From positions 4,047,501-4,111,500 of the forward strand of contig NZ_AP023356.1 in NCBI RefSeq assembly GCF_018324205.1: a DNA stretch of 64,000 nt. Reading direction: 5' to 3'. The notes below the pieces were generated by a model. The model was given only the letters and a program-made list of their open reading frames with translations. It did not search any database and was not told the DNA's origin. A program made the translations under genes and the position numbers. The DNA is from Actinoplanes ianthinogenes. GTDB lineage: Bacteria > Actinomycetota > Actinomycetes > Mycobacteriales > Micromonosporaceae. Positions 24,558 to 32,982 of this stretch are shown here, piece after piece (the first letter of the stretch is position 1; every line of letters begins with the position of its first letter).

Positions 24558-25046
24558 GTGGCTGGTGTGCTGGAAGAGGCGATCAAGAAGGCGTCCATCG
24601 CCTGGATCTCGGTGGGCGACGGTCCGGCGTACGCGCTCTGGTGCATGCCCGTGGAGACGTCGCTGGCCGTCGTCACCGGGCCGGGCGAGCAGTTCGCCCC
24701 CGGCCTGGCCGAGGCGACCCGGGCGACGGTCCGGCTGCGCGGCGACCACGGCGGCCTGATCGTGCAGACCGAGGCCACCGTGACCCGGCTGGACCCGGCC
24801 GGCGAGGAGTGGGCGGAGATCGCCCCTCAACTGGCCGGCAAACGGCTGAACGCCTCCGGCAGCGCCGACGAGGTCGCGGCCCGCTGGGCGGCGGACTGCG
24901 CGGTGCTCCGGCTCACCCCGGCCGAGCAGGCCCTGGTAGCCGGGCCGGACCTCGGCACCGACTTGGGCGCCGCCGCGCCGCGCGAGACCCCGGCCCGGGT
25001 GCCCACCCGCAAACCGTTCCGCCTGCACAAAGTGGTGAAGCGCTGA
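24558..25046 (+). CDS. pyridoxamine 5'-phosphate oxidase-like conserved protein
   Basis: The protein is about 162 residues from GTG 24558. It has a beta-rich core (SIAWISVGDGPAYALWCMP, LAVVTGPGEQFAPGL, GGLIVQTEATVTRLDP) that resembles the split-barrel flavin-binding fold; an actinomycete family of this shape is common. No catalytic residues are identifiable and the cofactor is uncertain. Its stop codon abuts the stop of the PhzF remnant on the other strand. Confidence 0.55.
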   Translation: MAGVLEEAIKKASIAWISVGDGPAYALWCMPVETSLAVVTGPGEQFAPGLAEATRATVRLRGDHGGLIVQTEATVTRLDPAGEEWAEIAPQLAGKRLNASGSADEVAARWAADCAVLRLTPAEQALVAGPDLGTDLGAAAPRETPARVPTRKPFRLHKVVKR

Positions 25047-25313
25047 TCAGCCGATGAAGGGCGGGACGGCGATCCGGCCGGAGGCGACCGGGTGGACGTG
25101 GCCGCTGACCGTGGCGGAGGTGGCGACCCCGGCGCCGGCGGTCACCGTGCAGCTCAGCAGGGACCGGCGTTTCCTCTCGTGGCCCTGGTGGACGCGGTAG
25201 GACGAGACGCCGTCGGCGGGGAGCCAGCCGGCGCCGACCAGCCACACACCGAGGCCGAGGGCCGCCGAGTCGGTGGCCGGGTCCTCCCGGACGGCGTCGG
25301 ACCCTGACCTAAT
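25047..25313 (-). pseudogene. C-terminal remnant of a PhzF family protein
   Basis: On the minus strand an 88-codon frame reads VREDPATDSAALGLGVWLVG, followed by an SYRVHQGHERKRRS segment and GHVHPVASGRI, and ends in a TGA. This matches the last third of PhzF isomerases, where EDPxTGS-x(4)-L-x(2)-W/YL, a QG motif and a VxVGGxAVxVxxG strand occur in that order. Codons end almost always in G or C, so it was recently under selection. The first two thirds are missing: the frame runs into the start of the plus-strand mgtE-like gene. GTG 25247 would give only 66 residues. Confidence 0.75.
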
Positions 25314-25321
25314 CTGAGGCG

Positions 25322-26599
25322 GTGACCATGGGGACGAGGGTTTATCTGGCCCGTCTGGCCGGCCTGCCGGTGTTCGACCCCAACGCCGACCGGGTCGGCC
25401 GGGTGCGCGACGCGGTGGTGCGGCTGCGCACCACGAACCGTCCGCCGCAGGTGGTCGGGCTGGTGGCCGAGATGGCGCTGCGCCGCCGGATCTTCCTGCC
25501 CATCGGCCGGGTCACCGGCATGGACGCCGAGGCGGTGTCGCTCGGGACCGGCTCGCTGAACCTGCGCCGGTTCGAGAAACGGCCGAACGAGTTGCTCGTG
25601 GTCGAGGATCTGCTGGACCGGCGGGTCGTGGTGGCGCCCGAGCAGGAGGGCGGCGACGACCACGACGCCGTGGTCGTGGACATCGGCATGGAGCTCAACC
25701 GCAACACCGAGTGGGTGATCACCCGGGTCGCGGTCCGCGAGCACACCGGGCGGCTGACCCGGCGCGGGCACGTCTACCAGGTGGAGTACGACCGGGTCCG
25801 CGGCCTGGTCGGCCCGACCGACACCCAGGGCACCTCGAACCTGCTGGCCCTGCTCGACCAGATGCGCCCCGCCGACATGGCGAACGCGCTCCAGGACCTC
25901 CCGGACGCCCGGCGCAACGAGGTGGCCGCGGCGCTGAGCGACCGCAAGCTCGCCGACGTGCTGGAGGAGCTGCCCGAGCACGACCAGGTGGAGATCCTGG
26001 CCCGGCTGGACCGGGAACGGGCCGCCGACGTGCTGGAGCGGATGGACCCGGACGACGCCGCCGACCTGCTGGCCGAGCTGCCCAAGGCGGAGCAGGCGGT
26101 GCTGCTGGACCTGATGGAGCCGGAGGAGGCCGCCCCGGTCCGGCAGCTGATGAGCTACCGCCCGGGCACCGCGGGCAGCGTGATGACCTCGGAGCCGGTG
26201 ATCATGACGCCGGACGCGACGGTCGCCGAGGCGCTGGCCCGGATCCGCGAGCCCGACCTGTCGCCGGTGGTGGCCGCGCAGGTGTTCGTGGCACGGGCGC
26301 CGAGTGCCACGCCGACGGGTAAGTACCTCGGCATGGTGCACTTCCAGCGGCTGCTGCGGGAGCCGCCCGCGTCCATCGTCGGCGGGCTGGTCGACAGCGG
26401 GATCGAGCCGCTGCGCCCGGACATCGGGCTGCCCGAGATCACCCGGCGGATGGCGACGTACGACCTGGTCGCCATGCCGGTGGTGGACGGGACGCACCGG
26501 CTGCTCGGCGCGGTCACCGTCGACGACGTGCTGGACCACTCGCTGCCGCGCGACTGGCGTGACCGGGACGCCCACGACGACGAGGAGCAGCAGCCGTGA
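25322..26599 (+). CDS. soluble MgtE_N-CBS protein with PRC-barrel-like N-terminus
   Basis: The 425-residue protein starts with a PRC-barrel-like domain (VYLARLAGLPVFDPNADRVG), has an MgtE N-terminal helical superhelix with DMANALQDLP and ERMDPDDAADLLAELP in the middle, and ends with a CBS pair (about 285-410). The membrane channel part of MgtE is missing, so it is a cytoplasmic Mg2+/nucleotide-sensing protein or a partner of another transporter. GTG 25322 or ATG 25328 begins it. It overlaps the DUF1003 gene by 4 bp, the same pair as Rv1232c-Rv1231c. Confidence 0.9.
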   Translation: MTMGTRVYLARLAGLPVFDPNADRVGRVRDAVVRLRTTNRPPQVVGLVAEMALRRRIFLPIGRVTGMDAEAVSLGTGSLNLRRFEKRPNELLVVEDLLDRRVVVAPEQEGGDDHDAVVVDIGMELNRNTEWVITRVAVREHTGRLTRRGHVYQVEYDRVRGLVGPTDTQGTSNLLALLDQMRPADMANALQDLPDARRNEVAAALSDRKLADVLEELPEHDQVEILARLDRERAADVLERMDPDDAADLLAELPKAEQAVLLDLMEPEEAAPVRQLMSYRPGTAGSVMTSEPVIMTPDATVAEALARIREPDLSPVVAAQVFVARAPSATPTGKYLGMVHFQRLLREPPASIVGGLVDSGIEPLRPDIGLPEITRRMATYDLVAMPVVDGTHRLLGAVTVDDVLDHSLPRDWRDRDAHDDEEQQP

Positions 26600-27120
26600 G
26601 CGAGCCGCGCCGGGACCGCCTCGACCAGCCGCGTGAGCCGGGGCGGGTGCGGCTGCCGAAATTCGACCCGGAGGCGTTCGGCCGCTGGTCGGAGAGCATC
26701 GCGCGGTACATGGGCACGGCGAAGTTCATCGTCTACATGACCGTGGTGATCGGCGTCTGGTTCGCGTGGAACCGGGTGATGCCGGCGAAACTTCAGTTCG
26801 ACCCGTACCCGTTCGGCTTCCTCACCCTGGTCCTGTCGTTGCAGGCGTCGTACGCCGCCCCGCTGATCCTGCTGGCGCAGAACCGGCAGGCCGACCGGGA
26901 CCGGATCGCCATGGAGGAGGATCGACGCCGGGCGCAGATGCAGAAGGCCGACACCGAGTACCTGGCGCGCGAGATCGCCTCCCTGCGGATCGCCGTGGGT
27001 GAGGTCGCCACCAGGGACTTCATCCGCTCCGAGCTGACCCGGCTGGCCACCGAGCTGGACGACGCGGCCCTGCGCCGGGAGAAGCGGGCGCGTATGGAGT
27101 GGGAGGAAGACCACCCCTGA
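26596..27120 (+). CDS. DUF1003 membrane protein
   Basis: The 174-residue protein has two membrane helices (FIVYMTVVIGVWFAWN and FGFLTLVLSLQASYAAPLILL) followed by the family motif QNRQADRDRIAMEEDRRR. The C-terminal half is a charged coiled coil. DUF1003 proteins are uncharacterised; pairing with an MgtE-type protein by a 4-bp overlap suggests a joint role in Mg2+ handling. Start GTG 26596. Confidence 0.9.
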   Translation: MSEPRRDRLDQPREPGRVRLPKFDPEAFGRWSESIARYMGTAKFIVYMTVVIGVWFAWNRVMPAKLQFDPYPFGFLTLVLSLQASYAAPLILLAQNRQADRDRIAMEEDRRRAQMQKADTEYLAREIASLRIAVGEVATRDFIRSELTRLATELDDAALRREKRARMEWEEDHP

Positions 27121-27152
27121 CCTCGGCATTACCGGGACGTAGCATGGGCATC

Positions 27153-28301
27153 ATGTCCGCACCAGCCTCAACTCTCGAGGACGCGATCCAGGCTGCCTTG
27201 GCGACCGTCGACGACCCCGAGATCCGCCGCCCGATCACCGACCTCGGCATGGTCCAGGGTTTCACCGTCAGCGACGGCCTGGTCAAGGTCGATCTGCTGC
27301 TCACCGTCGCCGGCTGCCCCCTGCGGGACAAGCTGAACGCCGACATCACCGCCGCCGTCACCAAGATCCCCGGGATCACCGGTGCTGAGATCAACTTCGG
27401 GGTGATGAACGAGGAACAGCGCAAGGCCCTGCAAACCACGCTGCGCGGTGGCGGCACGGCGGAGCCGGTCATCCCGTTCGCCCAGCCCGGCTCCCGGACC
27501 CGGGTGTACGCGGTGGCCAGCGGCAAGGGCGGGGTCGGCAAGTCCAGTGTCACGGTCAACCTGGCGGCCGCGCTCGCCAAGCGGGGCCTGTCCGTCGGCG
27601 TGATCGACGCCGACATCTACGGGCACTCGGTGCCCCGGATGATCGGCGTGGAGGGCAAGCCCACCCGGGTCGAAGACATGATCATGCCGCCGCAGTCGCA
27701 CGGTGTGAAGGTGATCTCGATCGGCATGTTCACCGCCGGCAACGCCGCGGTGGTCTGGCGCGGGCCGATGCTGCACCGGGCGTTGCAGCAGTTCCTCGCC
27801 GACGTGTACTGGGGCGACCTGGACGTGCTGCTGCTCGACCTGCCGCCGGGCACCGGTGACGTCGCCATCTCCCTCGCCCAGCTGCTGCCGAACGCGGAGA
27901 TTCTGGTGGTCACCACCCCGCAGATGGCCGCCGCCGAGGTGGCCGAGCGGGCCGGCGCGATCGCGCTGCAGACCCACCAGCGCCTGGTCGGCGTGGTGGA
28001 GAACATGTCCTGGCTGGAGATGCCGGACGGCTCGCGCATGGAGGTCTTCGGCGCCGGTGGCGGGCAGACCGTCGCCGACTCGCTGAGCCAGACGGTCGGC
28101 GCGCGGGTGCCGCTGCTGGGCCAGATCCCGCTGGACACCCGGGTGCGCGAGGCCGGCGACGCCGGAAACCCGATCGTGCTGGCCGACCCGGACGCCCCCG
28201 CGGCGAAAGCCCTCGACGGCGTGGCCGACAAGCTGGCCGTCCGCCGCGAGTCCCTGGTCGGCAAGCCCCTCGGCCTCATGGTCAACGCAAAACGGGGTTA
28301 A
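27153..28301 (+). CDS. mrp: Mrp/NBP35-type P-loop ATPase (Fe-S carrier)
   Basis: The 382-residue protein has an N-terminal MIP18-like domain (about 1-95, LTVAGCPLRDKL), a deviant Walker A (VASGKGGVGKSSVTVNLAAA near 118) and the switch DADIYGHSVPRM. It likely carries Fe-S clusters to client proteins. In the C-terminal part, where many Mrp proteins have CxxC, this one has NMSWLEMPDGSRMEVFGAG with no Cys pair, as in actinobacterial homologues, so cluster binding must differ. ATG 27153 was chosen over ATG 27144. It ends 13 bp before structured element 1. Confidence 0.95.
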   Translation: MSAPASTLEDAIQAALATVDDPEIRRPITDLGMVQGFTVSDGLVKVDLLLTVAGCPLRDKLNADITAAVTKIPGITGAEINFGVMNEEQRKALQTTLRGGGTAEPVIPFAQPGSRTRVYAVASGKGGVGKSSVTVNLAAALAKRGLSVGVIDADIYGHSVPRMIGVEGKPTRVEDMIMPPQSHGVKVISIGMFTAGNAAVVWRGPMLHRALQQFLADVYWGDLDVLLLDLPPGTGDVAISLAQLLPNAEILVVTTPQMAAAEVAERAGAIALQTHQRLVGVVENMSWLEMPDGSRMEVFGAGGGQTVADSLSQTVGARVPLLGQIPLDTRVREAGDAGNPIVLADPDAPAAKALDGVADKLAVRRESLVGKPLGLMVNAKRG

Positions 28302-28314
28302 CCCCCCAGTCCCC

Positions 28315-28430
28315 GCAATTCGCCGCCGACGAGTTAGCGCCTGGTTTTCCGACGCCCGCGGGTTTTGCGGGTGGCGGAAAACCAAGTGCTAACTCGTCGG
28401 TTACAAGGCGAATTGCCGCGGAGCGAAGCG
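28315..28430. ncRNA. structured intergenic element, copy 1
   Basis: Three nested stems are visible. Outer GCAATTCGCC (28315-28324) pairs perfectly with 28407-28416. A middle 13-bp stem pairs 28326-28338 with 28388-28400. An inner hairpin has TGGTTTTCC/GGAAAACCA and, beyond a GA/GC internal loop, CGCCCGC/GCGGGTG closing a seven-base loop. TTACAA (28401-28406) links the middle and outer 3' arms, and CGCGGAGCGAAGCG follows. Copy 2 at 48491-48604 keeps the fold but changes the outer and middle stem sequences on both sides. It lies between convergent genes, 12 bases from the tatB stop. Whether it acts as RNA, terminator or DNA element is unknown. Confidence 0.75.
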
Positions 28431-28441
28431 AAGCCAGCTGG

Positions 28442-28879
28442 CTAAGTAGCGTCCAGATCGAAGCGCTGCGCCGGTCGGGGAGCCTGAGGCACCTCGGCCG
28501 GCGCGGCCGGCTTCCCGGCGCTCTTGAGGTCCGACGCGGTCTCGTTCAAGTGCGACTTGACGCCGTTCAGGTCAGTCTTGACCCCGTTCAGATCCTGCTT
28601 CACGTCGTCGAACAGGCTCTGCAGCGGCTGGCGCAGCGCCTGCTCGTCCTCCTCGCTGAGCAGGTGCTTGCGAATGAACGCCTTCGGATGCAGGTCCTCC
28701 AGCTGGATGTCGGTGCCCAGCTCACGGCTCAGGTCCGAGGTCGCATTCTGCGCCATGGCGCGGAGACCGCGCAGCATCCGCAGCCCGTCACCGAGGACCT
28801 TGGGCAGGCGTTCCCCGAAGATCAGCAGCGCGAGCAGGAGCAGCGCGCCGATCTCCCACCAGTTCAGATTCTCGAACAC
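28442..28879 (-). CDS. tatB: Sec-independent translocase subunit TatB
   Basis: The 145-residue protein has an N-terminal membrane helix (FENLNWWEIGALLLLALLIF) followed by GERLPKVLGDGLRMLRGLR, the amphipathic helix of TatB, then a long charged tail with two LNGVKTDLNGVK-type repeats. It recruits folded twin-arginine substrates to TatC. GTG 28879 follows GGGAGGG; the longer frame from 28909 adds residues not found in the family. It is downstream of htrA on the same strand, as in other actinobacteria. Confidence 0.92.
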   Translation of the reverse strand: MFENLNWWEIGALLLLALLIFGERLPKVLGDGLRMLRGLRAMAQNATSDLSRELGTDIQLEDLHPKAFIRKHLLSEEDEQALRQPLQSLFDDVKQDLNGVKTDLNGVKSHLNETASDLKSAGKPAAPAEVPQAPRPAQRFDLDAT

Positions 28880-28950
28880 GAGCGGCCCTCCCAAGGCATC
28901 CGGGAGCAAGCGTACGCACGAGACCTGTGCCCGGACACCCCACCCGGCGG

Positions 28951-30213
28951 TTAGTTGGTGTCGGCTGCCAGGGTGACCGAGGCGGAGGCGGTTTTGGTGC
29001 CCCGCCGGTATTCCACCGCGACCACCGCTCCGGGGGCGTGTTTGCGCACCAGGGCGACCAGATCGGTGCCGTCCTGCAACGGGTGCCCGTCGAGCTTGGT
29101 GAGGACGTCACCGGCTTTCAGACCGGCCGCCGCGGCCGGCCCGGCCGGCTCCACCGAGCGCAGCTTGGCGCCGCCGGAGCCACCGCCGGCCGCGGTCGCC
29201 CCGATCACGGTCCGCCGGGCCTTGCCGGTGTCGATGATGTCCTGAGCGATCCGCTTGGCCTGGTTGATCGGGATGGCGAAGGCGAGACCGATGTTGCCCG
29301 CCTCGGTGTCGGTGCCGCCCACCGAGCGGATCACCGAGTTGACCCCGATCACCTGTCCGGCCGCGCTCACCAGCGGGCCGCCGGAGTTGCCCTGGTTGAC
29401 CGCGGCGTCGGTCTGGATGGCCGCGTAGTAGCGGGTGGGGCCGCCGGACTCGCCGGCCTCGATGGTGCGGTCCAGGGCGCTGACGATGCCGTAGGTCACG
29501 GTGTTCTCCAGCGCCAGCGGCGAGCCGAAGGCGAGCACCGGGTCGCCCACCGCGATCGCGTCCGAGTCGCCGAACTCGATGGCGGGCAGCCCGGACTTTG
29601 CGATTTTGATCACGGCGATGTCCGACTCCGGAGCGCGGCCGACCAGTTTCGCCGGGGCGGTGGAGCCGTCGCTGAACGACACCGACATGGTCTCGCCGGC
29701 CCCGTCCACCACGTGGTCGTTGGTGATCGCGTAGCCGTCCGCCGAGACGATGAAGCCGGAGCCGATCGCACCGGTCACGTGCACGGTGACGACGCTGGGC
29801 TGCACCGTCTTGGCCACCGCGGCGAGCGTGTCGGGGTCCCGGTTGACCGACTGCGGCGTCTGCTGGCCGGCCCCGCCGAGCTGGGTGCCGGCGCCGGTCG
29901 CATAGCCACCGCGGACCGCGAAGACGAACCCGAGAGTGCCGCCGATGCCGCCCGCCAGCAGGGCCGTGAGCAGGCAGATCAGCAGCACCGGCGTGTACGA
30001 CCGGCGGGGCGCGTCGGGGTCCGGCACCGGGTCGAGAGCCGGCCCGCCGGACGGCGCCGCCGGCGGGAGCACGACCGCGGACGGCGCGTAGGGATCCCGC
30101 CAGGGGTCGTTGAGCGCGTCGGCCCACCACGGCGATCCGGGCGGCGGCTGCTGGTGCCCGCCGGGCGCAGACGGCGCCGTGGAGGGCCGGCGCCAATTCC
30201 AGCCGTCGGTCAC
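28951..30213 (-). CDS. htrA: HtrA/DegP-like membrane serine protease with PDZ domain
   Basis: The protein is about 420 residues. A cytoplasmic Pro-rich N-terminus is followed by one membrane helix (PVLLICLLTALLAGGIGGTLG), a trypsin-like domain with His in TNDHVVDG, Asp in SDIAVIK and Ser in GNSGGPL, and a C-terminal PDZ domain (GLKAGDVLTKLDGHPL). The active site should sit outside the membrane, where it degrades misfolded proteins. GTG 30213 is preceded by GGAGG at good spacing; ATG 30231 is an alternative. In mycobacteria this gene is controlled by sigE-rseA, which is absent here. Confidence 0.93.
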   Translation of the reverse strand: MTDGWNWRRPSTAPSAPGGHQQPPPGSPWWADALNDPWRDPYAPSAVVLPPAAPSGGPALDPVPDPDAPRRSYTPVLLICLLTALLAGGIGGTLGFVFAVRGGYATGAGTQLGGAGQQTPQSVNRDPDTLAAVAKTVQPSVVTVHVTGAIGSGFIVSADGYAITNDHVVDGAGETMSVSFSDGSTAPAKLVGRAPESDIAVIKIAKSGLPAIEFGDSDAIAVGDPVLAFGSPLALENTVTYGIVSALDRTIEAGESGGPTRYYAAIQTDAAVNQGNSGGPLVSAAGQVIGVNSVIRSVGGTDTEAGNIGLAFAIPINQAKRIAQDIIDTGKARRTVIGATAAGGGSGGAKLRSVEPAGPAAAAGLKAGDVLTKLDGHPLQDGTDLVALVRKHAPGAVVAVEYRRGTKTASASVTLAADTN

Positions 30214-30477
30214 GTCGGGGCCTCCAGTCATCGCTCGCCCGGCACCGCATCCAGGATGACACGGATCCGGAGTGTCTCGCCGTCCAGCCGTGGCCGCGAC
30301 GTCCCGACTGGGCAGTTCATCCATCGAAGGCACCGTGCATCACGGGTGGTCATCGCTCTACTCTCTATTCCGATGTGCGCGTTTGGGTCCGTCCCGCCGG
30401 GCACGTCGCCCCTCGCCGCACGGAGGTTCGTCATCATCGGTCCCGCCCGCTCCTTCGGTCAGACACCGGGCCACGCC

Positions 30478-31086
30478 ATGCCGTTCGCGGAGACCTACGC
30501 GACCGAGGACCCGGTGTTGCAGACCGCCCGCTCGCTGGCGCACGAGCTGGGCCTGCCGTGCGTCTCCCCCGGCGCCGGCTCGGTGCTGCGCCTGCTGGCC
30601 GCCGCGGGCAACGCCAAGGCGGTCGTCGAGATCGGCACCGGCACCGGGGTGAGCGGCATCTGGCTGCTGCGCGGCATGCGCGCGGACGGGGTGCTGACCA
30701 CCATCGACGTGGAGCACGAGCATCAGCGGATCGCCCGGCGGGTGTTCGTCGAGGCGGGCTTCGCCCCGTCGCGGACCCGGATCATCAGCGGGCGGGCGCT
30801 GGACGTGCTGCCCCGCCTCGCCGACGGGGCGTATGACTTGATCTTCGTGGACGCGGACACCACCGAGTTCGCCGCCTGCACCGACGCGGCGCTGCGGCTG
30901 CTGCGCCCGGGCGGCGTGCTGATCGTCAACGGGGTGCACGCCGGCGGCCGGATCAACGACCCGGCCGCCCGCGACGTGGACACCCTGACGATCCGCGAGA
31001 CGGTGCGGGCGATCCGGGAGTCGGAGGACTGGATCCCGGCCGTCATCTCGTCCGGCGCCGGACTGCTGACCGCGGTCAAGCGCTGA
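30478..31086 (+). CDS. class I SAM-dependent O-methyltransferase
   Basis: The protein is about 202 residues from ATG 30478. The SAM motif VVEIGTGTGVSGIWLL lies near residue 45, and DLIFVDAD and LRPGGVLIVNGVHAGG follow, as in the catechol-type methyltransferases and Rv1220c. The metal-binding Asp is in FVDADTTEF. The frame is open upstream to ATG 30372, so a longer N-terminus is possible; the start is uncertain because no site has a clear ribosome-binding sequence. It diverges from htrA and overlaps the pepA 3' end by 11 bp. Confidence 0.85.
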   Translation: MPFAETYATEDPVLQTARSLAHELGLPCVSPGAGSVLRLLAAAGNAKAVVEIGTGTGVSGIWLLRGMRADGVLTTIDVEHEHQRIARRVFVEAGFAPSRTRIISGRALDVLPRLADGAYDLIFVDADTTEFAACTDAALRLLRPGGVLIVNGVHAGGRINDPAARDVDTLTIRETVRAIRESEDWIPAVISSGAGLLTAVKR

Positions 31087-32464
31087 GCAGGTACCGGATC
31101 AGCGTCCGGGCGCCCCAGCCGGTGGCGCCCTTGGTCAGCTCCAGGTCGTGGTCCTCGGCCCAGGACGGCGCGGACATGTCCAGGTGCGCCCAGGACTTCA
31201 CGCCGCCCATGAACTCGCGCAGGTACAGCGCGGCGACCAGGGAGTGCACCTGGGTCGGCGAGCTGTGCCGGTCGGCGATGTCGCTCCGCATGTATTCGAC
31301 GTAGTCGCCGGGCAGCGGCAGCCGCCACATCCGCTCGCCGGCCGCGGCGCCGGCCGCCTCCAGGGCGCCGGCCAGCGCGTCGTCCTCGCTGTACAGCGCG
31401 GCCGTACGCTTGCCCAGCGCCACCGCGTTCGCCCCGGTCAGGGTGGCCAGCACGACGATCGTGTCGGGCGCGACCCGCTCGGTGGCGTAACCCAGCGCGT
31501 CGGCCAGGACCAGGCGGCCCTCGGCGTCCGAGTTGGTGGTCTCGGTGGTGGTGCCGTCGTAGTGCCGGATCACGTCACCGGGCCGGAACGCCGCGGCGCC
31601 GATCGCGTTCTCGGCGAGCGGCAGCAGCGCGGTCACCCGGACCGGCAGGTTCAGCTCGGCGGCGGCCAGCGTGGCGCCGAGCACCGCGGCGGCGCCACCC
31701 ATGTCCTTCTTCATCAGCCGCATCGCCTCGCGCGGCTTGATCGAGATGCCGCCGGTGTCGAAGGTGATGCCCTTGCCGACCAGCGCCACGTGCCGCTGGG
31801 ACTCGGCGGGGGTCCAGCTCAGCTCGACGAAGCGGGGCGGGGAGACCGAGCCGCCGCCGACCGCCACCAGGCCGCCGAAGCGTTCCAGGTCGGCGCCGGC
31901 CAGCACGGTCGCGGTCAGGCCGGACCGGCCCGCGGCCAGCTCGACGACCTGGTCGGCGAACCACTCCGGATTCTTGGTGGAGGCCGGCGTGTTGGTCAGG
32001 TCCCGGGCCAGCCAGGTGGCTCGGGCAGTGGCCCGCGCGAGGTCCAGGAAACCGGCATATCGCGACATGTCATCCGCGACGAGCTCCACGTCGGCGGACC
32101 GTGGTGAGGTGGCCGCCTCCCGGTAGCGATAGCCACCGAGCCACAGGCCCTCTGCCAGACCACGCACGGCGGCCTCGGCCAGGCCGGGCGGAAGCACCAC
32201 CTGGGCGTGGTCGTCATCGGCGAGCGCCCGGACGATCCCGGCGCCGGCCGCGCGCCAGCCGGCCTCGTCGCCGTCCCCGATGCCGGCCAGCAGCACCCGG
32301 GCCGGGCGCCGCAGCGGCCGGGGCAGCACGGTGACCTCACCCGCCACGCCGGGCGCGGGTAGCGCGGACAGCTCCGCGCCGACCTCTCCGGCAAGCACGT
32401 GACCAGCGGGAACAACCCAGGTGAGCTGTTCGTCGAGCTCTTCAGTCAACCCGATTCGGAACAC
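31076..32464 (-). CDS. pepA: leucyl aminopeptidase (M17 family)
   Basis: The 462-residue protein has the M17 zinc-site motifs: VGKGITFDTGGISIKP near residue 230 and NSDAEGRLVLADALGYA near 310, which contain the Lys, Asp, Glu and Arg of the two-metal centre. Members remove N-terminal residues from peptides, and some also act in Cys-Gly metabolism or DNA binding. NSDAEGRL replaces the common NTDAEGRL. Start GTG 32464. The 3' end overlaps the convergent methyltransferase. Confidence 0.93.
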   Translation of the reverse strand: MFRIGLTEELDEQLTWVVPAGHVLAGEVGAELSALPAPGVAGEVTVLPRPLRRPARVLLAGIGDGDEAGWRAAGAGIVRALADDDHAQVVLPPGLAEAAVRGLAEGLWLGGYRYREAATSPRSADVELVADDMSRYAGFLDLARATARATWLARDLTNTPASTKNPEWFADQVVELAAGRSGLTATVLAGADLERFGGLVAVGGGSVSPPRFVELSWTPAESQRHVALVGKGITFDTGGISIKPREAMRLMKKDMGGAAAVLGATLAAAELNLPVRVTALLPLAENAIGAAAFRPGDVIRHYDGTTTETTNSDAEGRLVLADALGYATERVAPDTIVVLATLTGANAVALGKRTAALYSEDDALAGALEAAGAAAGERMWRLPLPGDYVEYMRSDIADRHSSPTQVHSLVAALYLREFMGGVKSWAHLDMSAPSWAEDHDLELTKGATGWGARTLIRYLLSA

Positions 32465-32494
32465 GGGAGGATGACCTTTCGGTAAGACGTGGAA

Positions 32495-32530
32495 AGCCCG
32501 CCGGTACGGGCGGTACCGTACCGGCGGGCT
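32495..32530 (-). terminator. strong hairpin after the DUF3117 gene
   Basis: A perfect 15-bp stem (AGCCCGCCGGTACGG, 32495-32509, with 32516-32530) and a 6-base loop begin 12 bases after the DUF3117 stop on the minus strand, and TTTCC follows. It should separate this gene from pepA downstream. Confidence 0.85.
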
Positions 32531-32541
32531 CGCGTGAAACG

Positions 32542-32709
32542 TCAGCCGGCGATCGACTTCAACGCGTCACCCAGCGCGCTGGCCTCGTCCGGGGTCATCT
32601 CCACGACGAGACGGCCACCACCCTCCAGCGGGACGCGCATGACGATGCCACGACCCTCCTTGGTGACCTCCAGCGGACCATCGCCCGTCCGCGGCTTCAT
32701 CGCCGCCAT
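32542..32709 (-). CDS. DUF3117 small protein
   Basis: The 55-residue protein starts at ATG 32709 after GGGGAGA. MAAMKPRTGDGPLEVTKEGR, GIVMRVPLEGGGRLVVEM and TPDEASALGDAL cover almost the whole actinobacterial DUF3117 family (Rv1211). It is one of the best conserved small proteins of the phylum and has no known function. An upstream ATG at 32790 gives an N-terminus not seen in the family. Strong hairpin downstream. Confidence 0.92.
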   Translation of the reverse strand: MAAMKPRTGDGPLEVTKEGRGIVMRVPLEGGGRLVVEMTPDEASALGDALKSIAG

Positions 32710-32933
32710 CTTGTCTCCCCTCAGACCTACGTCAGGGTCGGTGGGTTGCCCCACAGCCACTTGCTCCTGGAATGCCAGCAGCCACGTCACGTGCTCAGCC
32801 CCACATGACGCGGTGCTCGTTTCCGACCGGCGGCCGTACAGGCCGTTTCACGTCTTCACGCGTTGCGGCCCACCGTGCCGATCAAACATTTTCCCTGATG
32901 AACACCGGCGAACCCAAACCCAGCCCGGGCGGA

Positions 32934-32972
32934 TGTGACAGCGTCTAGCATATCGTCTTTCGGGCTGTCACA
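32934..32972. promoter_or_regulatory. inverted repeat before the paaX-like gene
   Basis: TGTGACAGC (32934-32942) and GCTGTCACA (32964-32972) are perfect 9-base inverted arms 21 bp apart, ending 10 bases before the ATG. TAGCAT (32946-32951) between the arms could be a -10 box. This is a good candidate operator for autoregulation. Confidence 0.6.
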
Positions 32973-32982
32973 ATGTGCGGTC

